Below the pieces are notes generated by a model. It was not told the DNA's origin and made no database searches. It saw nothing but the letters and a program-made list of their open reading frames with translations. 10,457 bases of DNA from Hymenoscyphus infarciens (taxonomy: Eukaryota; Ascomycota; Leotiomycetes; Helotiales; Helotiaceae), in assembly GCA_001414345.1 (NCBI GenBank), contig LLCB01000737.1:1-10457 (forward strand), written 5' to 3'. Below, piece by piece: positions 1-9,833 of the stretch; the stretch's first letter is position 1; every line of letters starts with the position of its first letter. Made by a program: the position numbers and the translations under genes.

Positions 1-880
1 GAGCTCTTCTACTAGTATAAAAGTATATAAAGTAAAGTATATTTTATATAGATCTACTAACTTCTTTTTAATTAGTATACTAGAAGTAGAAGTAAGCTCT
101 TAATTATAGTATTAAAAGTATACTTCTACTTAAATAGTATAAGTATACTATTTTATTTCTAATTACTTAAATTAGTATAAAGTACTCTTAACTTACTCTT
201 AGAATTTTTTATTATTTATATATACTCTTTAACTATTCTTTAGTATATCTAGTATAGTATACTAATTCTATAGTACTAGCTACTCTCTATATATAAGAAG
301 TCTTTTCTCTACTTATCTTTTATAAATAATATCTCTACTAAAGCTACTAACTTTTTAAAAGTAAAGTATATCTTTTAATTTAAATTATAATAGTATAGTA
401 GAGATTCTTTCTTCTTTCTATCTTTATATATATTAAAGTTAAATATTATATAATAGATATAGTCTTAAAGCTTTTTAGAGTTAAAAATAGTAGTAGAGAG
501 GCTTTTATATAAGAGAGAAGTAGAGAGATAAAAGAGCTAAATATATTAATAAGAATAGATACTTTTAAAAAAGCTTTCTCTTTTAAGAGCTTTAAAGCCT
601 TTTTAGGCTTAGGTTTATATATAATAGAAGGCTAGTTTTCTAAAAAAAAGTAGCTATTATATTAGTATTCTTTTTTTAAAAGCGTTTAGATATATCTCTA
701 CTCTCTAAAGAGAGATTTATCTAGTATTTTAAGCTATATTTAGAAGATATACTAAAAGTACTAGATATATAATATTAAGAGTAAACTAGGTATAGTAATA
801 GAGTAGAAGTAGAGTAGAATAAATAAGAGTTAGATAAATTAGTAGTATTAAGTACTTTTTAATTTTCTTACTAAAATCAC
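1..880. other. Gene-free stretch, no CA or TG at all
   Basis: I see no convincing coding trace, RNA gene or repeat family here. The first 877 bases contain neither CA nor TG on the given strand, so RIP has gone to completion. The sequence is a mixture of TA-rich words and short purine or pyrimidine runs. One perfect inverted repeat is visible, with 10-base arms AAATAGTATA at 132-141 and TATACTATTT at 144-153 around a 2-base loop; such palindromes are expected by chance in DNA this rich in TA. Confidence 0.6.
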
Positions 881-899
881 GTTTTTAAAGTAAGACGCT

Positions 900-1560
900 A
901 TAAAGTATAAGCTAGGGTTAGTATCCTAGTATAGTTAGTAGTATAGCTAAGTAAGTTACTAAGTAAAGTTATAAATAAGTTAAAGCTACTTTTATTTACC
1001 TTTTATTAGTAAGTATATAAGCCTCTTATCCTATTTAGCCTATCTTTATAGTAAACTTATAACTACTCCTCTAGTATTTAATAGCTTAGTACTTACTTAG
1101 GTAAATAATTAATACTAGAATATATAGTAGGAATTTTATTATTTTATTTAAAGGTTACTAAAAAGTTCTACTAGAACACGTTTATTCTAAAAAATAGGTC
1201 TTAAGATTTTAGACTTTAATAGTAGTACTACCGACTTTAGTAATAGTATTATATAAAATTATTATAGTTACTTTACTTAATAGTAAGTAATTTAAGAAAT
1301 AAGAATAGTAAATATTTATAGATTCTAATATATAATAAACTAGAGTATAATTATAAGTTTCCTTCTCTATTATTTCTATAAATATTACTAGTATTCTATA
1401 CTCTATAAGCTAAGACATATCCTACCTTATCTAAAGCGTAATAAAATAAAAGCTAATTCTAAAAAGAATAATATTATAGTTTCTACTTCTATTAATACCT
1501 TTATATTTAAGTAAAAGGAAGTATATAAACCTCTCTCTTTCCTCTTACTAATTCTAAGAG
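900..1560 (+). pseudogene. Weak dead coding trace, family not recognised
   Basis: In the frame whose codons start at positions divisible by 3, this stretch reads as a plausible protein if TAA/TAG are taken as mutated Gln or Trp codons. The best part lies at about 1395-1520 and is basic, with Lys, Arg and Asn codons. There is no start codon, no recognisable domain and no clear ends. In sequence this rich in AAA, TTA and TAA codons a protein-like reading is easy to obtain, so the call is weak. It could equally be non-coding transposon sequence. I assign no function. Confidence 0.2.
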
Positions 1561-1739
1561 TTATATAAAATATATAAAAAAAGTAATAAAATAAAAGAAA
1601 AGAATATATATAAAAGAGGTCTCTAAAAAACCTATAAACATCTAGCTTTATACTAACTATAAAAGCTTATCTAGTAGTAGTAAAGTAAAGAGAGTATTAA
1701 AACCTAAGTATTAAGTTATATAACTACTAATAGTTAAAC

Positions 1740-2460
1740 ATAAATCCTATTATATAGCTAGATATTATTTTCTAGCTTTTTTAAGAAGTATTTAAGCTTT
1801 ATATATTTAATTAACTCTTACTTAATCTTTACTAATATAATAATACGTCTTAGATAATAGGATCTTAGTATTAAGAATACGCTTAGTATTAGTATATTAC
1901 TAGTAGTACTATAAAATATATATAAAGGTTAAGAGGACCTAAGATAATAAAAGATTAGTTATATCTTTAGTAATACTATTAATAAGTTTTAATATAACTA
2001 GTTTAAATTTATAGTATTCTTTCTTATATAGTAGTAAATTAATCCTCTTATATATACTAAAGAATAAATCGTTAATATAAGTATTAGTAAATTAGGCTAT
2101 TCTAAGAGCTTTCTTAATAGTTTATAGTATAATATTAATAGCTCTAACGTTCTACTATAATAATTTTAACTTCTATTTTATAAAGAGTCTTATATACTAA
2201 GTTAGAAACTTCTTAAGTATACTAATTAAAATAAGAGAGACTAGGTGTTAAGAATAGGTTTAATATAAAGTTAGCGTATTATTACTATTATTATTATAAT
2301 AGTAACTAAAGAAGTTATCCTTACTATAATAATAAGTAGAAGAATTATTCTTATCTTTAGAAAATTAATTTAAAATACTAAGTATAAGAGATAGAAGGTA
2401 TATACTAATAGCTCTAGTTATTTTATATTATATATACTTTATAAGTAATTTAAGAAGAGA
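1740..2460 (-). pseudogene. Weak dead coding trace, reverse strand, family not recognised
   Basis: Reading the minus strand from 2460 downwards, with codons starting at positions divisible by 3, gives about 240 codons that look protein-like until about 1740. Stops are TAA or TAG, consistent with mutated CAA/CAG/TGG. A run of Asn/Tyr codons corresponds to the ATT/TTA-rich simple sequence near 2281-2300. I looked for reverse transcriptase, integrase and transposase motifs and saw none I would defend. The stretch is head-to-head with the plus-strand trace that begins near 2480, which might mean two divergent genes of one element or two unrelated fragments. No function is assigned. Confidence 0.2.
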
Positions 2461-2999
2461 GGACTATATAAGACGCTTATTTAATAAAAGAGAGAGAGAA
2501 GGAAACTTAAGAGCTTTTAAAACTAAGAGTATATTAAATAGAGAGTATATTAATAAAGATAGAGTTAAGAAGCTAAGAGCTTAAGTAGAGTATATATTTA
2601 ATAAGGTTATAGTAGATAAGAAGAAGAAGACTAAATATTTCTACCTAAAGTAAAATATATTAAAGACTAGTATATTATATATCTCTAGGTTAGCCTAGTA
2701 CTATTTAAGGAATAAGGTAACTATAATACTACTATAAGCTAAGGTAATCTAGAAGTCCTTATTATAGATAGTTAGGATTTAACTATACTTATTATACTAA
2801 GTAGAAAAGATTAACTTAATTAAGATAGACTAATCTATTAGCTTTTATTTATTATAGAAACTAAGGTTTATATACTATAGTAGATAAAGATTAAAGTTAT
2901 AGATTAAGTATAATAAACTAAATTTTAAAGCTTTTAAATTATAAGATAAGAAGTAAAAGCTATATAGATATATACTCTACTTATATAAATATAAAAAAG

Positions 3000-3001
3000 C
3001 A
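3000..3001 (+). other. Only surviving CA in 3.2 kb
   Basis: This CA, in the context AAGCAGG, is the single CpA or TpG between 2247 and 5483. It falls inside the composite plus-strand coding trace, where it would be part of a GCA (Ala) codon in the frame starting at 2480. It may have escaped RIP or have arisen later. Confidence 0.8.
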
Positions 3002-5574
3002 GGCTTTATAAAAGGATAAGGTTAAGAGCTTTTAGTAGTAGAGTATAAGAAAGGTAATAATCCTCTATATTTATAATAAGAGTAATAGGCCTTAGTACTA
3101 CCTCGCTCTCTAGCTACTATATAGACCTAATACCTAGTAATAATATAACTTTTATAAAGTTCTAAATCCTTTTATACTTCTTTCTACTTATAATTTATAA
3201 TTCTTAATAAATAAATATAACCTAGTATAAGATAAATATATTACCTTTAGTTAGAAGTCCTAGTTCTATACTACTATATTATTATATATACTAAAAGTAA
3301 GTATAAACTTATTACCTTTACTATATATAGATAATCCTTTTTTACTAAGTTACTTACTTAACTATTTCTAGTATTATATATTAATTATACTAAATTTATA
3401 AGTAGCTTAAAGATTTTAAATATAATCTACTAAAAAAAGCTAATATACTACGTAGGATTTAAGACTAAGAGGTACGTTCTTAGAGCTTTATAAACGCTAA
3501 ATAGAGATACTTTAAGACTTCTTATATAATAATAATACTATTAAAATCTAAGAATTAGTAAAGTAAGTAGAGAGCCTTAGCTAAGAATAAGCTTAATAAT
3601 AACGTCTTAGTTTTTACTATACTACTTAATAAACTACGTCTAAATATATACTAAAAAGAGTCTACTAAGAGTAAAAACGTCGTATTTACGTCTATTAAGA
3701 GTAATAACGTATTATAGATTCTTATTCCTTATATCTAACTTATACTAAACTAGAAGAAAAAAATTTAGCTAAGTAAAATTTACTTTCTCTAAGATCCTTC
3801 TCTATATAAACCTAGTAGTATTAAAATTTTAGATCTTTACTAGAGAAAGATAGCTTTATATAATTACTATATAAAAAATAAGATTTAAAGTACTATTTTT
3901 ACTATATTATATATAACTTAGAATAAGTTATATAAAGATAAGCTTCTTAAATAAATATATATTTAATAGCTTATAAACTTAATATATATTAACTATCTAT
4001 TCTATAACCTTACTATCTAGGAGTTACTTAAGACTAAGCTAGTAAATACTTATAAAATAATAGTAGATAAGTACTTAAAAAAAGATATATTCTTAAACCT
4101 AGAAGGTAAATAAGTCTAGAAGAAATAGTTTAAGAATATAATATCTCTAGTTAAGCTTAAGAATATTAGTAAAAAGTAGATATATAATATAATAGTTATA
4201 GAGAATACTTATACTAATATCTTTAATATATTAACTTTATAGTTAGATATATTTAATATAGTAAAATATACTATACTAATTAAAATTATTTCTTATAATA
4301 GTTTATATATACTAGCTTCTAATACTATTTTTATAGATCCTTTTACTTATAAGTAACTCTTAACCTTATACTTTATATAGTACCTAAATTTAAGTCTATA
4401 TAGTTAAATATAAGATAAAGAAACCTTAGTATAATAACTCTAATAATAAGAATACTAAGCTTTATAAAGAGGATATTAAAGTAAATATAAAAGTAGATTC
4501 TAGAATAAGTAATAATTCTCTACTTTTTCTTTCCTAATTATAAAGACTAATAAATAATAGTAATATTTAGTAGTCTTCTCTTAACTTTACTACTTATATA
4601 ACCTCTATTTAAAAAGCTAGTAAATCTAGATTCTATTACTAGAAGTTCGTTTAAACCTTCTAACTATAAGAAATTCCTAAGCTTACTAATTTTAACTTTA
4701 GATACTAGCTTAGTCTATATAAAGCTTTTAGACGCTTTATTAGCTATCTAGGATATATTAAAATTATTCTAAAATAAGACTATACTAAGAATATAAGATA
4801 TTATTCTATTTAAGTCTATTAAATAAGCCTCTTTTAATAATATAACTCTAAAGTCCTTTAAGCCTAGCCTAGATTTTAAAGCTATTAAAATAAAATCCTC
4901 TTTACTTATTTCTAAATTATAGAATAATAGCTAAAATTAAGTAGTAAATATATCTAAGTATACTCTAAGACTAGTAAATATAGTTCTAGGAGTAGTTTAG
5001 AATAGTTCTTAAAATAAAACTAAACTATTAGAATCTTCTTCTAACTTATTAAAAAAACTCTAATAAAGGATTTTTAGTAGTAAGAGAGCTTTAGATAAAA
5101 GAGATAGAAATAGTAAAAACGCTTATAAAGCTAGAGTATATTAGCTTCTCCTCTTTCTAATTAATAATAAGTTTAATAAGTTTAATTTTAACTTATTTCT
5201 ATAATATAATAGTAATAGAGACTCTTTTATACTAAACCTAACTATTAATATATTTAGTTTTATATAAGAGAAAGAGGATTAAAATAGTAAAAGTAATTTA
5301 GAAGATAAGAAAGGTTAAAGTATCTTTTTAACTAAAATAACTTTAGAATTATCTACTAATTAAGTAGTTAAAGTAAAAGTAGTTACTCTATTTTATTAAT
5401 AGAATCTTCTAATTTCTTAAGCTACTAAAACTAAAGCTAAGAGAGCTAAGAAGAATAAGACTAAACTTATAGTTCTAAATAGACATTCTACTTATTTAAA
5501 TAAGAAGGGATAAGAAGATAGAGAGAAGTATATATTATTATAATTAGAGTAGATAAAAGTATAGATAAATAAAA

Positions 5575-5640
5575 GTATAAATAAAATAATAAATAAATAA
5601 ATAAAGAAATAATATAATTAATAAAAACATAGAAGAATAA
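5575..5640 (+). repeat. A-rich simple sequence, (AAAT)n-like
   Basis: A short A-rich low-complexity tract holds several tandem AAAT/AATA units, clearest at about 5581-5606, followed by AATATAATTAAT-like sequence. It sits at the end of the plus-strand coding trace, where it would read as Lys, Asn and Ile codons, so it could be a Lys-rich C-terminus, or the A-rich tail region of an element. It is too degenerate to choose between these. Confidence 0.5.
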
Positions 5641-5956
5641 AAACTTCGAGTTTTTAATATAAATACTAGAAGTGTTTAGAGTAAAAGTAATCTAAATATA
5701 ATAGGTTTTAGACTTCTTTTACTTCTTTATATATACTAGATAAATAATATAAAATCTAAATACTTTAAATAAATTAATTAAGATAATCCTATTATATTAA
5801 AGTAAGAGTTTAAAGGTTTAGAGCCTCTTAGTCTACTTTTTGATTTATAAATTATAATAAAGAGCTAAAGGTAGTTTACTTTTTAAAAACAGTTAGTTAT
5901 TAATATATAATAAAAACTTACTTTATATTCTCTATTTTATTAATATATATATAAAA
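5641..5956. other. Spacer between convergent coding traces
   Basis: This roughly 315-base stretch separates the end of the plus-strand trace from the end of the minus-strand one. It contains four of the 26 surviving RIP target sites except those at 5484 and 5628 just before it: TG at 5673 and 5841 and CA at 5890 lie inside. No terminator hairpin or terminal repeat of an element is evident, and I see no gene in it. Confidence 0.35.
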
Positions 5957-8938
5957 TTACTTACTATTCTTACTACTACTACTACTCTTACTATCCTCTT
6001 CTATATTATCTTCGGTTCTATTATATACTATTACTTTATTAAGCTTATAAAATAATTAAATATATTTATATACTAATATAAGTATTACTTTTTTATAATT
6101 AGTAAATTAAAAAAGAGTTACTTTTACGTTAACTTACCTTATAACCTATTCTTTAGCTCTATTTTAAGTATATCTTAATTATACTTATATAATAACTTCT
6201 CTAATAATATATATTATATTATCTTAAATTTTAGAAGCTTATAATATAAGTTTAAAACCTTTAAAACCCTAAGACGTAAGCTTAGTTATATAAGGACTAT
6301 AGTAAACGTCTTATTATACTAGGTTATAAACCTTTTCTACTCTTATCTTATAAACTCCTATTCCTTAACTACTCTTTCTAAATACTATAAAGTGTTAATA
6401 TCTTATAGAATTTAAAGATTATCTAAAAAGCTTAATAAATTAATAATATTATCTCCTTTAATATATAAGCTTACTATATAAACGAGCTTAAAAAGCTAAA
6501 TTATTTTATTAGATTTGTCTTTAAATAGTATAAAGTTAAGACTTTTTAATAATAAAATTATAAGAGGTTATTCTACTACTAGTAACTTATTAATAAGGCT
6601 TTTAAGCTTTTCTATTCTTACTTTAATTAAGAAAAGCTTTCTCTAAAAAGCTTTAAAATAAGTAGCTAATTTCTTTATACTCTATATATTAAAGTAGTTC
6701 TATATATTTTATAATTAATATACTTATACTACTACCTAGTAATATAAGACCTTTATCTCCTTTTTTATTAACTACTAAGTCTATACTTTTATATACTATT
6801 AGTATAGAGAATCTAGTCTTATACTTTTAATTTCTTACTATAACTAATTTATATTTAACTATCTTAGTTTTATATTAACTATATCCTCTATATTATTAAC
6901 TATTTACTAAAATGTTCTATAGCTTAATAGATACTAAGATACTTATAATATTTACTAGTATAGTTTTCTAGTTAATACTAAGTTTTTAATCTTAATACTT
7001 ACTAGATTCTCTTTTAATACTTTAATAAGTCTTTTTTTTATTCTTTCCTTATATAAAAATAGGCGCTATAGTTCTTTATAAAGTCGCTACTCTTATACTC
7101 TCCTTTCTATATCTTCTTTTATAGTAAACTACTAAGGTAAGTTAGTTAATAAAATAATATAGATTTTAATATAAGAAGAAAGAGTATATAAGCTATTACT
7201 TTCTTATATAGGCTTAGATTATATTCTTAATATTTACTCTCTAAGTATTCTCTTAATTATCTAGTTAAGTAATTAAAATAAGGTAATTATAAGTATTATT
7301 AATTATAGCCTTAGATTATTTAATAGTTATAATAGCTTTTTAGAATCGAGATTAAAATATATACTCTAACTTAAGACGTTAAAGCTTTATTTAATATCTA
7401 GTCTAAGTATTAAGAAAGTTAGTATAACTAGTAGCTAAACTCTTATAATAAATACTAACTAAATAAGATTTTATTAACTAATCTCTTTTAGTACCTTTAC
7501 TATCTTCGTCGTTAAAGTGTTTAGTTTAATAGAGGCTAAATTCTAACTAGTAAGCTAAAGAATAAGAATATTAATAGAATATATTTAATATATATTAAAC
7601 TCTTAACGTAAGCTCTAAGTAGTTTTATTATATATATAGACTAAATTAATAGGTAATATTATATTAGAGAATTAAGTAGCTATCTTTTAGTAAGAGGTTT
7701 ATAATAGCTCTTACTAGATATACTATATTACTAAATCGTTTACTATAATAAAGATTTAATAACTATAATATACTTCTATAATAGTAGACATAGTTTATTA
7801 GCCTAGTCTAATCTAGGCCTTTAAACTTTTAGAATAACTTCTTAGCTAAAGCTATTACCTAGAACTTATATAAGTATCTATCCTATTTAGATATATTATA
7901 TTCTTCTTATATAAGTAAAACCTTATTAGTATTAAATAAAAAGTGTTTCTCTTCTATTAAGACTTATATAGATTAAATCCTACCTTTTTCCTTTTTCCTC
8001 TTATATTAAAAGTTACTATTAATATATATATTATATAGGTTTATAGCCTCTTTTAACTTAGATATCTTATAAAAGTAAGCTAGGCAGATATTAGTAAGTA
8101 TAGCTTTAGGCGTCTAATAGCCTCTTATAGCTCTTTATAATATATAAATAGTTTAAATAAGATTATAGTTAAAGAGGTCTTTATATAACTTAGATACTTT
8201 TAACTAATAGAAGTAGACATATTCCTAAGGCTTTTTTAGGTTAGAGACCTAGTAAAAGCCCTTTTTAATATAAAAGTCTTAAAAGCTATATAAAAATATA
8301 TATTTTAAAATAGAACCTCTTATAAAGATACTATTAAATAGACCTAGTAAGTCTAAATAAAAACCTAGTCTTAGAATAACTAGAGTAGATAAGAAGAATC
8401 TATCTTTAATTATAGATACTACTCTTAACTATCTATATAAGTAATAGGAAATAGTATGTTTATAGATACTATCTAGTTTTTATTATAAACTATATAAGCT
8501 AATTAAATAAAAAAAAGCAAACTTACCCTAGTTACTAATATATAGTATATTAAAAGTTTTACGTTTATAAAACTAATCTATATATTTAATAGTACTATTA
8601 AACATAGCTTAAGAAAGTAGACTAATAATTAGATCCTAATTACTAATCCTAGTAGCTTAGTTATATAAGTTCCTATAACCTATTAATAGCTCTTATAGAA
8701 TATTATTATTAATATTATCTTCCTATTAATATTTAAAGTTATTATTAAAAGAGAAAAGATAATTATATTTAAGGCTCTTAAAGAGAGAGGTAATAGTATT
8801 TAGATATAGTCTAATATATAAATTAGTAATAGAATAAGACCTTTAAAACTAATTAATAATTCTTATTATTATATATTTAATATAAGTACTCGGCTTTATA
8901 GATTAAAAGTATAAACGTCGTTTCTAGATTTTAGCTAT
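5957..8938 (-). pseudogene. RIP-killed gene remnant, 994 codons in one frame, family not recognised
   Basis: On the minus strand one frame (codons starting at positions equal to 1 modulo 3) stays protein-like without a shift from about 8938 to 5959. A candidate start is ATA at 8938-8936, which ATG would become under RIP; TAA at 5959-5957 may be the end. The first half, to about 7600, mixes charged and hydrophobic residues like a folded protein, with a Lys/Arg patch near 7982-8003. The second half is basic and apparently Gln/Lys/Ser-rich, with another Lys patch near 7031-7050. The tail is acidic then Ser-rich: Glu/Asp codons at 6013-5995 and five AGT codons at 5986-5972. In a sample from 8047 to 7790 this frame has about 8 TAA/TAG in 86 codons, against about 17 and 9 in the other two minus frames. 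An intact CAA survives in frame at 6517-6515, CAC at 7945, 7519 and 6394, ATG at 8605 and TGC at 8086. I recognise no family; it may be a transposon or a duplicated host gene. Confidence 0.42.
5971..5986 (+). repeat. (TAC)5 microsatellite coding a putative Ser run
   Basis: Five TAC units in tandem, preceded by related TTACTATTC sequence. On the minus strand they are five AGT (Ser) codons in the frame of the 5957-8938 remnant, directly after a cluster of Glu and Asp codons. An acidic-serine tail is a common feature of nuclear proteins, but here it is only inferred. Confidence 0.6.
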
Positions 8939-9415
8939 TATATAAGAGTAAAGTTAAGAGGTTAAGATTAATAAAATAGTACGTATAGATAGTAAGGTAA
9001 GAAAATCGTAATTTATTAGATTACTAATAAGAAGATTATATTTTATATATATTTAATAAAATATACTTTATTTTAGTAGTACTACTACTAAAATCTAGGG
9101 TAATACTATTATAAATAGCCTTATTATATATAAATAGATATTTATATATAGATAAAGCTTTATTTAAGATATAAAATACTTTACTTTAGTAGTAATACTA
9201 CGAAACTCTAGAGTAACACTACTAGAAGTAGCTTTATTATATATAAAAAGATATTTATATATAAAGAAAGCTTTATTTAAAATATAAAATGCTTTACTTT
9301 AGTAGTAGTACTACGAAACTCTAGAGTAGTACTACTAGAAATAGCCTTTTATATATAAATAGATATTTATATATAAAGAAAGCTTTATTTAAGTTATAAT
9401 AGACTTTACTTTAGT

Positions 9416-9448
9416 AGTAGTACTACGAAACTCTAGAGTAGTACTACT
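9416..9448 (+). repeat. Satellite core inverted repeat (representative unit)
   Basis: In the unit anchored at 9426 the arms AGTAGTACTAC (9416-9426) and GTAGTACTACT (9438-9448) are exact reverse complements separated by 11 bases. Each arm is also nearly self-complementary around GTAC, and the spacer overlaps the palindrome CTCTAGAG (9431-9438). The same arrangement recurs in most units with single-base changes. It could extrude as a hairpin or be a binding site for a dimeric protein; neither is shown. Confidence 0.85.
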
Positions 9449-9525
9449 AGAAATACTCTTATTATATATAAAAAGATATTTATATATAAAGAAAGCTTTA
9501 TTTAAAATAGAAAATACTTTACTAT

Positions 9526-9631
9526 AGTAGTAGTACTACTAGAAATACTCTTATTATATATAAAAAGATATTTATATATAAAGAAAGCTTTATTTAAAAT
9601 ATAAAATACTTTACTATAGTAGTAGTACTAC
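9526..9631 (+). repeat. Satellite unit with 21-base core deletion
   Basis: The unit anchored at 9539 has a single core arm followed directly by TAGAAATACTC; the spacer and one arm (21 bases) are missing, so the next anchor comes after 92 bases instead of 113. The lost segment is exactly the distance between the two near-identical GTAGTACTAC words of a normal core, as expected from slippage or recombination between them. Confidence 0.85.
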
Positions 9632-9667
9632 GAAACTCTAGAATAGTACTACTAGAAATACTCTTAT

Positions 9668-9693
9668 TATATATAAATAGATATTTATATATA
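9668..9693 (+). repeat. Satellite AT hairpin (representative unit)
   Basis: Arms TATATATAAATA (9668-9679) and TATTTATATATA (9682-9693) are perfect 12-base reverse complements around the 2-base loop GA. It recurs in most units; several carry AAAAAG in place of AAATAG, which introduces one mismatch. It is followed by the 8-base palindrome AAAGCTTT. Confidence 0.85.
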
Positions 9694-9743
9694 AAGAAAG
9701 CTTTATTTAAAATATAAAATACTTTACTTTAGTAGTAGTACTA

Positions 9744-9833
9744 CGAAGCTCTAGAGGAGTACTACTAGAAGTAGTCTTATTATATATAAATATATTTAAG
9801 TTCTAATATACTTTACTTCAGTAGTAGTACTAC
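9744..9833 (+). repeat. Satellite unit with 24-base deletion in the AT hairpin
   Basis: The spacing between the anchors at 9744 and 9833 is 89 bases. The right arm of the AT hairpin, the AAAGAAAGCTTT segment and nearby bases are lost, leaving AAATATATTTAAG. The following core begins with the only TTCAGTAG in the array, so this unit also carries one of the rare CA dinucleotides (9819). Confidence 0.8.

Larger units (their letters stand above)
2480..5640 (+). pseudogene. Long composite dead coding trace with at least two frame changes
   Basis: Three successive plus-strand stretches read as protein when TAA/TAG are taken as mutated Gln/Trp. From 2480 to about 3200 (codons starting at 2480) the reading is rich in Lys, Asn, Ile and Leu. 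From about 3200 to about 4560 (frame of 3301) it contains Lys/Asn-rich and apparently Gln-rich parts; at 4440-4470 many TAA codons sit close together. From about 4600 to 5640 (frame of 4623) it looks disordered and Lys/Ser/Asn-rich, with a strongly basic patch at 5424-5460. The frame changes could be indels, decayed introns or separate genes; I cannot place them exactly. This is the most heavily mutated part of the window: only one CA or TG (at 3000) survives between 2247 and 5483. No domain is recognised and the alternative frames are not excluded. Confidence 0.3.

Noticed and set aside
132..153. Perfect inverted repeat with 10-base arms as a terminator or element end
   Set aside because: Short TA-rich palindromes are common by chance in this sequence, and no gene or matching terminal repeat is nearby.
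913..921. TAGGGTTAG, resembling the fungal telomere repeat, and AACCCTAA at 6265-6272
   Set aside because: Each is a single chance-sized match with no tandem copies, so neither supports a telomere or an interstitial telomeric tract.
3325..3336. TATATAGATAAT as a mutated YIDD motif of a reverse transcriptase
   Set aside because: The motif is only a few codons long, lies in a frame different from the surrounding coding-like reading, and no other reverse transcriptase block could be placed around it.
6912..6914. One of only three + strand ATG codons (others at 8456 and 9289) as possible gene starts
   Set aside because: All are followed by TAA or TAG within a short distance and lie inside RIP-mutated DNA or the satellite.
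1..9050. Long terminal or terminal inverted repeats bounding a transposon
   Set aside because: I compared the more distinctive words near the ends of the coding-like traces by eye and found no matching long direct or inverted copies; a self-alignment would be needed to exclude them.
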